A stretch of DNA of 64,000 nt from Fictibacillus fluitans (GTDB lineage Bacteria; Bacillota; Bacilli; Bacillales; Fictibacillaceae), in the NCBI RefSeq assembly GCF_030418125.1, contig NZ_JAUHTR010000001.1:372001-436000 (forward strand), read 5' to 3'. Shown here piece by piece: positions 43,677 to 52,808 of the stretch (its first letter is position 1; the number at the start of each line of letters is the position of its first letter). The notes under the pieces are model-generated. The model had not been told where the DNA came from. It did not search any database and worked only from the letters and a program-made list of their open reading frames with translations. The position numbers and the translations under genes are program-made.

Positions 43677-43718
43677 TAAAATCCCGGCAAAGCAATGCTG
43701 CTTTACCGGGATTTTTCT
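43677..43718. terminator. Bidirectional terminator
   Basis: AAATCCCGG-AAAGCA pairs with TGCTTT-CCGGGATTT, between convergent genes. Confidence 0.88.
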
Positions 43719-43987
43719 TTAATATAAGCTATAAAACCATCTTTGAACCCATCGTTCGAAAGAAGCTTCTGAACGTAATAAACATCTTTTAACGGACCGC
43801 TTTTTTCAAACGATTGAATTAATCCGGAAGACCTCGGATCATTCATAAGTTCCTGATACCACTCCTGTTTTTTTAATTGTGCCAAATATTGATCAAGATC
43901 AGGATCTTTTATCCTTAAAATATGCTTTTTGATAAATCCTGCGATTCCGGCACCTGCAAGAAGAAGCAGCATTAACCCCGTCAGCAT
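43703..43987 (-). CDS. Small membrane-anchored protein
   Basis: 94 residues with one N-terminal TM helix (about 1-20), then a basic, helical cytoplasmic part (LDQYLAQLKKQEWYQELMNDPRSSGLIQSFEKS). It is ten bases downstream of the methyltransferase and co-transcribed. Family not recognised. Confidence 0.65.
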   Translation of the reverse strand: MLTGLMLLLLAGAGIAGFIKKHILRIKDPDLDQYLAQLKKQEWYQELMNDPRSSGLIQSFEKSGPLKDVYYVQKLLSNDGFKDGFIAYIKEKSR

Positions 43988-43997
43988 CGCATTCCCC

Positions 43998-44774
43998 TCA
44001 ATCTCCTAGTTCAATGGCGGCATAATGAAACTTTGAGGACGGCCTTTTCAACACCGTAAATCCGAATTGTTCAAACCGGCTGCTTTTATAATGATCCTTT
44101 AATACAACCCGTTCTTTGGCGACCCGCTTTGCTTCTGAAATGATATCATCAGTGATCGGCGAATAATCCGCCAGATTTTTCAATCCGCTCATGCTGGGGG
44201 ATTGTATCGTTTCCTCGAACATCGGGTCAAAGTAGACAACATCAAAGGATCGATCGGGCTGCCTCTTCAAATAGGCTAAATGATCTTCATGGAGGATGGT
44301 AATCCGTCGCATGGCTTCATCCATTTCTGTCAATCCGCTCTCCCACGTTATCAATCCGCTTTTAACCAAAAATGCAATGTACTGGTTTTTCTCCAAACCG
44401 GTCACTTTCCCTTCCGGCCCGACAGCCAGGCTGCATACGATCGCATCAGAAGCCAAACCAGCCGTACAGTCAAGAACTGTCATCCCTTTTTTAAGGCGGG
44501 CTGCCGTGACCAAAGGATCATGCTCTCCCCTTACCAGCTGCTTCACCCGGAACATGGAGGAATTAGGATGAAAAAATAACGGTTCCGACCCGCCGAAAGG
44601 ATGCAAGGTCAGTTTTTCTTTACCAACCATTAATAGATGATCCTGAAATTGGGTATGTAAGGAAGAGATGGATTTATTTTTTCTAAGCACAAACGTTCCT
44701 CCGACCATCTCATTGATTTTTTCCGCTTTTTCGATCAGTTTTTTATCAAATTTCCCTGCCGTCGTTACAATCAT
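43998..44774 (-). CDS. Class I SAM-dependent methyltransferase, RsmJ-like
   Basis: 258 residues. SAM-binding motif I is VLDCTAGLASDAIVCSLAVG near residue 98, and the catalytic-type motif IV is VVYFDPMF near 179. The block LVRGEHDPLVTAARLKKG and the N-terminal domain match the RsmJ-like (DUF548) group, enzymes that methylate 16S rRNA guanosine in E. coli. In Firmicutes the substrate is not established. Followed by a small membrane protein. Confidence 0.85.
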   Translation of the reverse strand: MIVTTAGKFDKKLIEKAEKINEMVGGTFVLRKNKSISSLHTQFQDHLLMVGKEKLTLHPFGGSEPLFFHPNSSMFRVKQLVRGEHDPLVTAARLKKGMTVLDCTAGLASDAIVCSLAVGPEGKVTGLEKNQYIAFLVKSGLITWESGLTEMDEAMRRITILHEDHLAYLKRQPDRSFDVVYFDPMFEETIQSPSMSGLKNLADYSPITDDIISEAKRVAKERVVLKDHYKSSRFEQFGFTVLKRPSSKFHYAAIELGD

Positions 44775-44872
44775 TGTTGTTTCACCAGAACCTTTCTTAT
44801 TTTATCTTTTATCACACATTTGCCGGAAGAGCAATCCTTCACTCAAAACAGCAGCTATCAAGGAGGGAACCC

Positions 44873-47044
44873 ATGAAAAATTGGAGTTTGTTTCAAGGAA
44901 TCGGAAAGTTCGTTTATACATACCGGAAGCTGATTATCGCGGTTTGGATTTTAATGGCAGCAGCCTTTAGTGTTCTTGCATTGAAACTTCCAGACTCCCT
45001 CAGCGGAAGCGGTTTTGAAATGGAAGGTTCATTTAAACAGGTGGAAAATATTATGCAGGAGGATTTTGACCAGCCTAAATCATCGGTTATGGTGCTTTTT
45101 CAATCTGATACCCTTTCCCCTGATGATTCGCGATACAAAAACACGGTGGAGAGTACTTTGAAAAAATTGAGAACCGTAAATCATGCGGTCAGTGTAACAT
45201 CACCTTATTCTTCAGAAAAGATGATTAAAGGAAGTACATCATATGCCACAGTCAATTTTGACCGAAATTTCGGAGAACTTAAAAATTCGATTGAACAGAT
45301 CCGCTCAAAAACGTCCAGCACAAAGGATGTGAAAATTGGAATCACAGGCGGCCCGGTCATCGCTGAAGACATGAACGCAGCAAGCCAGAAAGACCTGGCA
45401 CGCGCCGAGGCGATCGGACTTCCTGCTGCGCTGATTATTCTTCTGCTGGCATTTGGCGGACTGGTCGCAGCCGGCCTCCCCATTCTTATCGGTCTGGTCA
45501 GTGTCGTATGCGCGATGGGCGTGCTTTATCTGGTCGGCCAGGAACTGAATTTAACGATCTTCATCTTAAATGTCGTTCCGATGATCGGCCTTGCACTTGG
45601 CATCGATTTTGCTCTTTTGCTGGTTAATCGATTCAGAGAGGAACTTGAGAAGCATTCCGTGCAAAAAGCAGTGATTATTTCTGTACAAACGGCAGGCAGG
45701 TCCATAGCGTTCTCCGGCTTGTGTGTGTTCCTTGGCCTTTCAGGCATGCTGCTTATCCAAATCGATATTTTTCGTTCAGTTGCCCTTGGAGGCATGGTCG
45801 TAGTTATCATTTCTGTCATTAATGCGCTAACCTTTCTCCCTGCCGTATTGAGCGTTATTGGCCCGCGTATCAACTCACTGATGATTTTAAAACGCAATCG
45901 TGAACGGTCCGGCTGGAAGACCTTCGCATCATTTGTAATGAAACGCCCGGGAATCATGCTGACCGCATCCATTGCCATTCTTATCATTTTACTGTTGCCT
46001 GTACGCCATCTGGAGTTATCAATCCCTGAGGCTGAGTCTCTTCCACCTGATTACGAATCCAGAATCATGTTTGAAAAATTCGAGGATACATTCGGCAAAA
46101 AAGACTTATATCCAGTAACCATTGTGGCAAAAAGTGATGGAGATATACTGACTGGCCAAAACCTCGACCGGGCGGAGCAGCTGGTAGAACGGCTGAAAAA
46201 AGAAAAGGTCGTGGACCGGGTGGACTCCCTGTTCGCTCATACCGGCGGCATGCCTTCAGATCAATTAAAATCTTTTATCAAAACCAAGGAAGGAAAAAGC
46301 CGACTTCAGCCGGTGCTCGACCACTATACCAATGATAATCTGACGGTCATTCAGGCCTATCTTACAGTCGGCGTAACGTCAGATAAGGCAAAGCAATGGG
46401 TCAAAGACTGGGAAGGCAAGAATAACGGATTGGATCTCACATTAGGTGGTTCGACCAAGTTTAATCAGGAGATCTTCGATGAAATTTTGGATAAAACACC
46501 TGAAGGGCTTGTTATCGTTTTGCTTTCCACCTTTATCATCCTTCTTCTTGCGTTTAAATCGTTGTTTATTCCGCTAAAAGCAATTGTCATGAATATTCTC
46601 AGCCTTTCGGCAACCTTTGGCCTGCTGGTATGGATTTTCCAAAGCGGAAATCTTATGGATCCTGTCAGCATCGGCTTAATGATTCCCGTCTTTACGTTCG
46701 GCATTGTCTTTGGGCTTAGTATGGACTATGAAGTTTTTCTCATTTCCCGGATCCAGGAAGTCTATGAAAACACTGGTGACAACGACAAAGCAACACTGGA
46801 CGGTTTAACCTCCACCTCCAAAATCATTACCTCAGCCGCCGCGATTATGATCGTGATTACCGGTTCATTTGTAACGACAGATGTCATGCCGGTAAAACAA
46901 ATCGGCATTGCAATCGCACTGGCTATTTTCATAGATGCCACTCTTGTCCGAATGATTCTTGTCCCTTCCTTAATGAGACTGATGGGCAAATGGAACTGGT
47001 GGCTGCCCTTCAAAAAAAATACAGCAAAAGACCACGCCCAATAA
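44873..47044 (+). CDS. ydfJ: MMPL/RND-family transporter (YdfJ-like)
   Basis: 723 residues from the Met at 44873, chosen for AAGGAGGGAACCC. Twelve TM helices in two repeats, each with an extracellular loop domain. The proton-relay-type motifs are GLALGIDFALLLVNRFREE near residue 237 and FGIVFGLSMDYEVFLISRIQE near 608. Length matches B. subtilis YdfJ. Likely exports lipids or small hydrophobic compounds by proton motive force; the substrate is unknown. Confidence 0.9.
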   Translation: MKNWSLFQGIGKFVYTYRKLIIAVWILMAAAFSVLALKLPDSLSGSGFEMEGSFKQVENIMQEDFDQPKSSVMVLFQSDTLSPDDSRYKNTVESTLKKLRTVNHAVSVTSPYSSEKMIKGSTSYATVNFDRNFGELKNSIEQIRSKTSSTKDVKIGITGGPVIAEDMNAASQKDLARAEAIGLPAALIILLLAFGGLVAAGLPILIGLVSVVCAMGVLYLVGQELNLTIFILNVVPMIGLALGIDFALLLVNRFREELEKHSVQKAVIISVQTAGRSIAFSGLCVFLGLSGMLLIQIDIFRSVALGGMVVVIISVINALTFLPAVLSVIGPRINSLMILKRNRERSGWKTFASFVMKRPGIMLTASIAILIILLLPVRHLELSIPEAESLPPDYESRIMFEKFEDTFGKKDLYPVTIVAKSDGDILTGQNLDRAEQLVERLKKEKVVDRVDSLFAHTGGMPSDQLKSFIKTKEGKSRLQPVLDHYTNDNLTVIQAYLTVGVTSDKAKQWVKDWEGKNNGLDLTLGGSTKFNQEIFDEILDKTPEGLVIVLLSTFIILLLAFKSLFIPLKAIVMNILSLSATFGLLVWIFQSGNLMDPVSIGLMIPVFTFGIVFGLSMDYEVFLISRIQEVYENTGDNDKATLDGLTSTSKIITSAAAIMIVITGSFVTTDVMPVKQIGIAIALAIFIDATLVRMILVPSLMRLMGKWNWWLPFKKNTAKDHAQ

Positions 47045-47060
47045 CGGACGTGGTTTTTTC
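47031..47060 (+). terminator. Terminator overlapping the ydfJ stop
   Basis: ACCACG pairs with CGTGGT around the stop codon, then TTTTTT. Confidence 0.75.
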
Positions 47061-47147
47061 ACCTTTTTGTCCCGCTTAAAAATTTTCTATCCTAAACGAT
47101 GGAAATGGTTATATAATAAGATAAAAGACTGGCGAAAGGTGAATCGT

Positions 47148-47726
47148 ATGGTATTTATTATTCTGTTATTATCTTATGTTATTGGCTCGGTTCCTTTTGC
47201 GCTCATTGTAGGCAAGTGGGGTTATGGCATAGACATCAGACAGCACGGCAGCGGAAACCTTGGAGGAACGAACACCTTCCGGGTACTTGGGAAAAAAGCA
47301 GGTTTCATTGTAACCATTTCGGACATCCTTAAAGGAACCCTTGCTGCTTCTCTTCCTGTTTTGCTTCATACAGATCTTCATATCCTAGTTGCCGGCATTC
47401 CGGCAGTGATCGGTCATTGCTACCCTTTATTTGCAAGATTTAAAGGCGGAAAGGCGGTTGCCACATCTGCGGGGATTTTATTGTTTTATGCCCCTCTCAT
47501 GTTTGTTCTGCTTATGGCTGTATTTTTTATTGTGCTTTACATCAGCAAGTATGTCTCTCTCTCTTCCCTCATCGCATGCTTGGCTGCTGTCATTTATGGA
47601 CTGGTTGTAAAGGACATGCTCTTAACGATTGTAATGACGGCATTTCTGCTGTTTCTTCTATATCGTCACCGCACCAACATTGTGAGGATTATATCCAAAA
47701 CCGAACCAAAGATCACATGGCTTTAA
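47148..47726 (+). CDS. plsY: Glycerol-3-phosphate acyltransferase
   Basis: 192 residues from the Met at 47148 (GAAAGGTG upstream). Transfers the acyl group from acyl-phosphate to glycerol-3-phosphate, the first step of phospholipid synthesis, in the membrane. The three PlsY motifs are seen: YVIGSVPFALIVGK, HGSGNLGGTNTFRVLGKKAG, and GHCYPLFARFKGGKAVATSAG. Usual length and multi-TM layout. Confidence 0.96.
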   Translation: MVFIILLLSYVIGSVPFALIVGKWGYGIDIRQHGSGNLGGTNTFRVLGKKAGFIVTISDILKGTLAASLPVLLHTDLHILVAGIPAVIGHCYPLFARFKGGKAVATSAGILLFYAPLMFVLLMAVFFIVLYISKYVSLSSLIACLAAVIYGLVVKDMLLTIVMTAFLLFLLYRHRTNIVRIISKTEPKITWL

Positions 47727-47753
47727 ACGTTCCGCTCAGGAACGTTTTTTTAT
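47724..47753 (+). terminator. Terminator after plsY
   Basis: AAACGTTCC pairs with GGAACGTTT, then T7. Confidence 0.9.
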
Positions 47754-47851
47754 TTTTAAAAAATCCGCATTTGTCCGTTACCGACCAGGGCAAACGTACA
47801 TAGGCTGTAAGGTGATATATACCTATATTATTCATTTATGGAGGGACAATA

Positions 47852-48232
47852 ATGGAAAACAAAAAAATAAATGTACCTATGGCCCCGGCGAATAAACCCA
47901 TGAACACCCCTATCAATATGCCCGTAAACAAACCAGTCAACATCCCGTTAAACCAGCCGCTCAACGTGCCAGCTGCTCCTGTTTCACCCGTCTATGACCA
48001 CGGATATGGCGGCGGTTATGGCTACGGGGGATCCCATTGTTATGATTATGGTTATGGCGGTGGATATGGCGGATATGGCGGCGGACGTTTCGGATTCACC
48101 CTGCTTATCGTTCTCTTTATTTTGTTGATCATTATTGGCTGCTCCTGCTGGTCCGGATTCGGCGGCGAGGAACATTATGAAAGCAGCAGTTCCAGCAGCT
48201 CCAGCAGCTCCAGCAGCACAAAAAGCCGGTAA
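47852..48232 (+). CDS. Repeat-rich Gly/Tyr membrane-anchored protein, spore-coat-like
   Basis: 126 residues. The first 45 contain N-x-P repeats (NKPMNTPINMPVNKPVNIPLNQ). A Gly/Tyr-rich block (YGGGYGYGG and like) is at about 50-77. One TM helix (FTLLIVLFILLIIIGCSCW) is near 81-100, and a poly-Ser tract ends the protein. The middle and TM part recall YjcZ/SscA-type sporulation proteins, but length and repeats differ. GGAGGGACAAT precedes the ATG. Confidence 0.6.
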   Translation: MENKKINVPMAPANKPMNTPINMPVNKPVNIPLNQPLNVPAAPVSPVYDHGYGGGYGYGGSHCYDYGYGGGYGGYGGGRFGFTLLIVLFILLIIIGCSCWSGFGGEEHYESSSSSSSSSSSSTKSR

Positions 48233-48234
48233 TA

Positions 48235-48263
48235 AAAAGCAGGGGCGATTCGCCCCTGCTTTC
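48235..48263. terminator. Bidirectional terminator
   Basis: AAAGCAGGGGCG pairs with CGCCCCTGCTTT across a three-base loop. Confidence 0.9.
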
Positions 48264-49001
48264 TTATTTGATATGAATATAAAGGTCTTCCAGGGTCTCA
48301 ATGCCCTTTTCAATACATAACCGCAGCAAGTTTCTCCATAAACTGCTCATGATTTTAACATCGGCGTCTGCCTGGTGCCGGTTGTGGCAAGGAATATTAA
48401 AATACTTGGCAGCACTGTCCAGGCTGGGAAAAGTGCCTGACCCGGTAAGGCGTTCCATAAGGAGAGCCAGCTCAAGGGATGGCTGTTTTAAAGAAGAACG
48501 ATATCTTCTCCACAAGTAATGGTTCAAGAACGAATAATCATGGGCGATGTGATAGCCGATGATGATGCCTCCGGATAAAAAGTCCAGAATTTCTTCCGCT
48601 TTTTCATCCAATGGCGGCGCCTCTTTTACATCATTAGTGGTGATGCCGGTAAGGAGACTGATTTCTTTTGGAATCTCAATTCCCGGATTGATTAAACTAT
48701 GAAACTCGCCAAGAATGGATCTGTTTTTAATGCGTGTGGCAGCAACAGAAAAGATTTGGTCACCGTGCTCCGGCCGGAAACCGGTTGTTTCTGTATCAAG
48801 TATGATAAACAGGACGTCTTCCAGCCGGGTATTCAGGTCTGCACGTCTGGACGCCTTTTCCTTCAGCAGCCTCCTGATCCAGGCTTCATGCTGAAAGGAT
48901 CCCGGACTGCCCGGCGGTACTTCTCCCCGTTTCAAACCCAGATTAAACAGGCGGTTCATGAACTGTTTCAGATTTCCGTCAAATCCCGGTTGATTGTTCA
49001 A
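48264..49001 (-). CDS. DEDDh 3'-5' exonuclease (DnaQ-like)
   Basis: 245 residues. Exo I is FIILDTETTGF near residue 69, Exo II is IGYHIAHDYSFLNHYL near 150, and Exo III is HNRHQADADVKIM near 208: all four acidic residues and the His are present. A DnaQ/epsilon-type exonuclease. It overlaps the DUF294 gene by 23 bases and is the last gene of the amt-DUF294-exonuclease operon, so it may act in nitrogen or nucleotide signalling rather than in replication. Confidence 0.9.
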   Translation of the reverse strand: MNNQPGFDGNLKQFMNRLFNLGLKRGEVPPGSPGSFQHEAWIRRLLKEKASRRADLNTRLEDVLFIILDTETTGFRPEHGDQIFSVAATRIKNRSILGEFHSLINPGIEIPKEISLLTGITTNDVKEAPPLDEKAEEILDFLSGGIIIGYHIAHDYSFLNHYLWRRYRSSLKQPSLELALLMERLTGSGTFPSLDSAAKYFNIPCHNRHQADADVKIMSSLWRNLLRLCIEKGIETLEDLYIHIK

Positions 49002-50088
49002 ACCGAATTCCTCTCTTTTTTAATTTTTTTTGCAGCCGCTTTGCAAGTCTCATGGCATCTTTCAACTTGGTAGCCTCAGTGGATTCCAAGCGGTTTAACA
49101 GGATATGATAATCGAGTTTATCATCATTTTCCCTGGCCCCTACAGAATGGCAGAGCCGCAAATGCAAAAGAAAATCATAAGCCAGAAGACAATCTTCCAG
49201 TTGACGCGGAGAAAGCTCTCCACGCTCCTCTAAAGCTATTAGTCTCTCCCTTGTTGAGGATTCCTCAACCTGGCTGATGGCAGCCAAAACTTTTACAGTA
49301 TTGGTAAAGGGAGCAAACACGCCTTGCTTCAGATCAAAACGGCCCGCGAATTTCCCCCATCTCTCCGTGAATATCATTCCAGCAAAGTTAATCGGAATAT
49401 CATGGGATCCCGCAAGTGAGGACATCTTCACGATTATTTTCGGATACTGCCGGAGCTCATTAAGATACCAGGACCGCAGTTGATACAAAAGCCCCGGATT
49501 CCCAAAGATAGGCCTTGTATCCAGCAGCATCATCAAATATTTCAAATCATGCTCACCCGCCTCGTTCCAGTAGGAAGCGAGCTGTGTTTTCCATTCACTT
49601 TCACTATGTCTCCAACGGAGATTGGAGGCCATTACATTTCCAGGACATAAAGGATATCCGGCTTCAGATAAATAATGGACGGCAGCTTGGGAAAACTCCC
49701 TGGCAAAACGTTCAGCCTTTACCTGGTCCATCCCGAAATCATAAATCAATCCATTATCCTGATCGGTCCAAATGGTCTGTTCTTGCCTTGCACTTGATCC
49801 CATGCTGAAAAAACAAAAATCCCCTTCAGGCTCACCGATTTCCCCGGCAATATGCAAGTAGGCGAAAGAAACTGCCTTCCTCGTTATTTCATCGTGCGCT
49901 TCATTTAAATGAGTATAGATTTCACCAGTCGGAAGGCAGGAATCCTGCAACGCCTGAATCCACGAGATAAACTGCTCGTGGATTCTTCGCAATTCTTCCA
50001 ATGTATCCGCTTTTCGCACCCTTTCCTTCACTCCACGAATCGAAAGGACATCATATTTGTCTTTTGATTCATCAAATAGGTTCAGCAT
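48979..50088 (-). CDS. DUF294 nucleotidyltransferase-like protein
   Basis: 369 residues from the Met at 50088. The nucleotidyltransferase core is FCFFSMGSSARQEQTIWTDQDNGLIYD near residue 92, with GSS and the D-x-D pair as in GlnD-related DUF294 proteins. A helical C-terminal DUF294 domain follows (LEDCLLAYDFLLHLRLCHSV). No CBS or cAMP domain is present. It begins four bases after the amt stop and so is coupled to ammonium transport. It may sense nitrogen or modify a partner. Confidence 0.85.
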   Translation of the reverse strand: MLNLFDESKDKYDVLSIRGVKERVRKADTLEELRRIHEQFISWIQALQDSCLPTGEIYTHLNEAHDEITRKAVSFAYLHIAGEIGEPEGDFCFFSMGSSARQEQTIWTDQDNGLIYDFGMDQVKAERFAREFSQAAVHYLSEAGYPLCPGNVMASNLRWRHSESEWKTQLASYWNEAGEHDLKYLMMLLDTRPIFGNPGLLYQLRSWYLNELRQYPKIIVKMSSLAGSHDIPINFAGMIFTERWGKFAGRFDLKQGVFAPFTNTVKVLAAISQVEESSTRERLIALEERGELSPRQLEDCLLAYDFLLHLRLCHSVGARENDDKLDYHILLNRLESTEATKLKDAMRLAKRLQKKLKKRGIRFEQSTGI

Positions 50089-50092
50089 GGAC

Positions 50093-51394
50093 TTAGTTTG
50101 CTTTCTTGGCGCTGCTCGTAAGTGAAGGATCCAGGTGTTCAGGGTAGCCGTATGAACCATGTTCACTGATATCGAGTCCGGAAATTTCCTGTTCTGGTGT
50201 CACCCGGAGACCCACCATTTTTTTCATGGCAAACAATAAAACGAAGGAAACAATTCCGACATAAACGGCCGCTCCAAGAACTCCGATGGTTTGAACCAGC
50301 AATTGCTCAAAGCCTCCGCCATAGAAAAGTCCCGCTTTGCCTACGCCAGTTTGTTCAACAAGGCGTGGAGAGGCAAAAAATCCGGTCGAAATCGTACCAA
50401 TAATTCCCGCAATTCCATGGACTGAAAATGCAAAAATCGGATCATCAATCCCTTTTCTTTCAAAATAAACCGACGTCCAGAAGGTAAACGCTCCGGCAAA
50501 GAAACCGATCACAATAGCTGCCCAAGCTTCAACAAACGCACATGCTGCCGTAATCGCCACCAAAGCAGCAAGAACACCATTTACCATCGCGGGTATATCC
50601 GCTTTGCCTGTCAGGAACTTGGAAGTCAAAATCGCTCCGATCGCACCTGCCGCTGCTGCGAGATTGGTCGTCACAGCAATGTAACCGAAAAACCCATCCG
50701 CAGTACTCATCGTGCTTCCTGCGTTAAAACCAAACCAGCCAATCCAAAGAATGATTCCGCCAAGAACCGTATAAACCTGGTTATGACCCGGAATGAGGTT
50801 CGGGGTGCGATCCTTGTTAAACTTGCCAATTCTCGGTCCAAGAAGAAGTGTAGCTACCAGAGCGGCAATCGCACCCTGGAGATGGACTACCGTTGAGCCC
50901 GCAAAATCCTGCATTCCCATTTCTCCCAGCCAGCCACCTCCCCAAACCCAGTGACCGATAACCGGATAAATTAAAACGGTGAAGACGATGCCGAAAATAA
51001 AATAAACGGATAATTTCGCACGCTCGGCAAAACCTCCCCATGCAATCGCTAGTGATACACCGACAAATGCAAGTTGAAACAAAAACTTAAGAGAAAGCGG
51101 CACATTAGCCCAGGATAAGGCCTCAAATGTTTTGCTGTCGCCTCCAAGCATCCATCCGGAAGTCCCAAATAAGCTGTTCCCCTCTCCGAATGTGATTCCA
51201 AATCCGACCGCCCAAAAAGCAATCGTAGCAAGAGCAAAACTTAAAATTTGCTTACCGGCCACATGACCGGAATTCTTCATTCGTGTGGATCCTGCTTCCA
51301 GCAATGCAAATCCGGCCTGCATTCCAATCACCAGGATCGCCGCAACCATTACCCACAGAGAATCCATGTACATCATTATCGTGCTTTCCTTCAT
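50093..51394 (-). CDS. amt: Ammonium transporter
   Basis: 433 residues, eleven TM helices. Amt family core is seen in MQAGFALLEAGSTRMKN near the start. The pore His pair lies in STVVHLQGAIAALVATLLLG near 168 and AFSVHGIAGIIGTISTG near 315. FNAGS and WIGWFGFN are also present. Takes up ammonium across the membrane. The C-terminal tail EISGLDISEHGSYGYPEHL is the usual regulatory end. In B. subtilis the partner is GlnK (nrgB); here a DUF294 gene takes that place. Confidence 0.96.
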   Translation of the reverse strand: MKESTIMMYMDSLWVMVAAILVIGMQAGFALLEAGSTRMKNSGHVAGKQILSFALATIAFWAVGFGITFGEGNSLFGTSGWMLGGDSKTFEALSWANVPLSLKFLFQLAFVGVSLAIAWGGFAERAKLSVYFIFGIVFTVLIYPVIGHWVWGGGWLGEMGMQDFAGSTVVHLQGAIAALVATLLLGPRIGKFNKDRTPNLIPGHNQVYTVLGGIILWIGWFGFNAGSTMSTADGFFGYIAVTTNLAAAAGAIGAILTSKFLTGKADIPAMVNGVLAALVAITAACAFVEAWAAIVIGFFAGAFTFWTSVYFERKGIDDPIFAFSVHGIAGIIGTISTGFFASPRLVEQTGVGKAGLFYGGGFEQLLVQTIGVLGAAVYVGIVSFVLLFAMKKMVGLRVTPEQEISGLDISEHGSYGYPEHLDPSLTSSAKKAN

Positions 51395-51595
51395 GTTACA
51401 TCTCCACCCTTCTCATGTTATCTTTTCTAACATCTGTTAGGTATACTATATGACATGCAGGATAAAAGTGCAATTGTTTTCTGAATTTTTTACAAAATGA
51501 GTGATTAGTTGCCCGACTCCTCCTGATTTTTGCAAAAAAAAAGAACCCTCAGAGAATGGCAATAGCTTCCTCAGAAGATTCTTTCATTTATTTAC

Positions 51596-52027
51596 TTATT
51601 TGTTATACGTGTTATAAGCGTTCACAAGGTTACCGACAATCTCTTCTGCACTGTGATTCTCGATATCATGGCGGTGGATGAAGTGAACCACTTCTTTACC
51701 TTTTAACAGGGCCATAGACGGTGATGAAGGAGGAAATCCTTCGAAATATTCTCTCATTCTTGCAGTTGCCTCTTTATCTTGTCCGGCAAAAACCGTCACC
51801 AAATGATCAGGTTTTGCTTCATGGTTAAGTGAATAGATCGCAGACGGCCGTGCCAGTCCTGCAGCACATCCGCACACGGAATTGATGAAAACAAGAGAGG
51901 TCCCCTCTGCGTTTTCCATAAAACCATCCACTTCTTCCGGTGTTGTCAATTCATTAAATCCTGCATTTGTAAGCTCGGCTCTCATCGGTTGGGCCATCTG
52001 CTTCATATACTCTTCGTAAGCGTTCAT
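51596..52027 (-). CDS. brxA: Bacilliredoxin BrxA
   Basis: 143 residues from the Met at 52027. A thioredoxin-like protein with the CGC motif in FINSVCGCAAGLARPSA, which removes bacillithiol from S-bacillithiolated proteins. MRAELTNAGFNELTTPEEVDGFM and SMALLKGKEVVHFIHRHDIE match YphP (BrxA) more closely than YqiW (BrxB). The start follows GGAGGGATATT. Confidence 0.93.
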   Translation of the reverse strand: MNAYEEYMKQMAQPMRAELTNAGFNELTTPEEVDGFMENAEGTSLVFINSVCGCAAGLARPSAIYSLNHEAKPDHLVTVFAGQDKEATARMREYFEGFPPSSPSMALLKGKEVVHFIHRHDIENHSAEEIVGNLVNAYNTYNK

Positions 52028-52086
52028 AATATCCCTCCAAATCAATCTGTACTTTAATTATAGCCCATTATTAGGATGGAAGAAAC

Positions 52087-52764
52087 TCATTTCACTTGAT
52101 AATGATGATATGAAGAATCGTTCATCTCCTCTGATGAAATAAAATGGATACCTGTCCTTTCTTGTTGAGCAAACCAAAACATCACTGCCGCGACCGAACT
52201 TGCTTTTACAGGCTGGTATTTTTTAAGAACACCTTTGAACAAAAAGGAAAACCGCCCGGCAATCCAGTCAGCGGCACGTTCTCCCTTCCGGAACTCCTCC
52301 CGCTCTCCTGTTAACAGAGAAGGACGAAAAATTCCGATCAGCGGCACACCGGCTTCCGCCACGTCATCCTCCATCTCTCCTTTAACTCTGCTGTAGAAAA
52401 AACGGGAATCCCTCCCTGCGCCAAGGGCCGAAATTACCATAAACGAACGTGCGCCCTGTTCTGCTGCAAGTCTGGACATCACTACGGGATAAAGATGATC
52501 AACCATTTTGAAATTTTCTTTTGTTTTTGCCTTTTTAATCGTAGTACCGAGGCAGCAAAAAACATCATCCGCATTAAAATAAGTTTTATAGTCTTCAAGG
52601 CCGTTAAAATCAACAACCACTTCTGTCACTTTCCAATGGCTGATGCCTGTTTTCCTTCGGACAAGCGTAATGATACGGTCATAATGGCTGCTTTCCATCA
52701 GCAAATGCAGCAATTCCTGCCCGACCAAACCCGTGGCACCGGCAATAACCGCCGTCTTTCCCAT
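52087..52764 (-). CDS. NAD(P)-binding oxidoreductase, TIP30-like
   Basis: 225 residues. Short-chain-like Rossmann fold: AVIAGATGLVGQELLHLL at the start, CCLGTTIKKAKTKENFKMVDH near 69, SALGAGRDSRFFYSRVKGEMED near 112 (Tyr/Lys-type active site SRFFYSRVKG), and GIFRPSLLTGERE near 143. Resembles HTATIP2/TIP30-type NAD(P)H reductases. The substrate is unknown. Confidence 0.85.
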   Translation of the reverse strand: MGKTAVIAGATGLVGQELLHLLMESSHYDRIITLVRRKTGISHWKVTEVVVDFNGLEDYKTYFNADDVFCCLGTTIKKAKTKENFKMVDHLYPVVMSRLAAEQGARSFMVISALGAGRDSRFFYSRVKGEMEDDVAEAGVPLIGIFRPSLLTGEREEFRKGERAADWIAGRFSFLFKGVLKKYQPVKASSVAAVMFWFAQQERTGIHFISSEEMNDSSYHHYQVK

Positions 52765-52808
52765 GTTACCATTCCTTCCATTGCCATCCCGGCAGTCATG
52801 AAACAGCC

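Noticed and set aside
44280-44579. Plus-strand open frames inside the methyltransferase gene
   Set aside because: They are antisense to a gene with clear SAM motifs; no ribosome sites.
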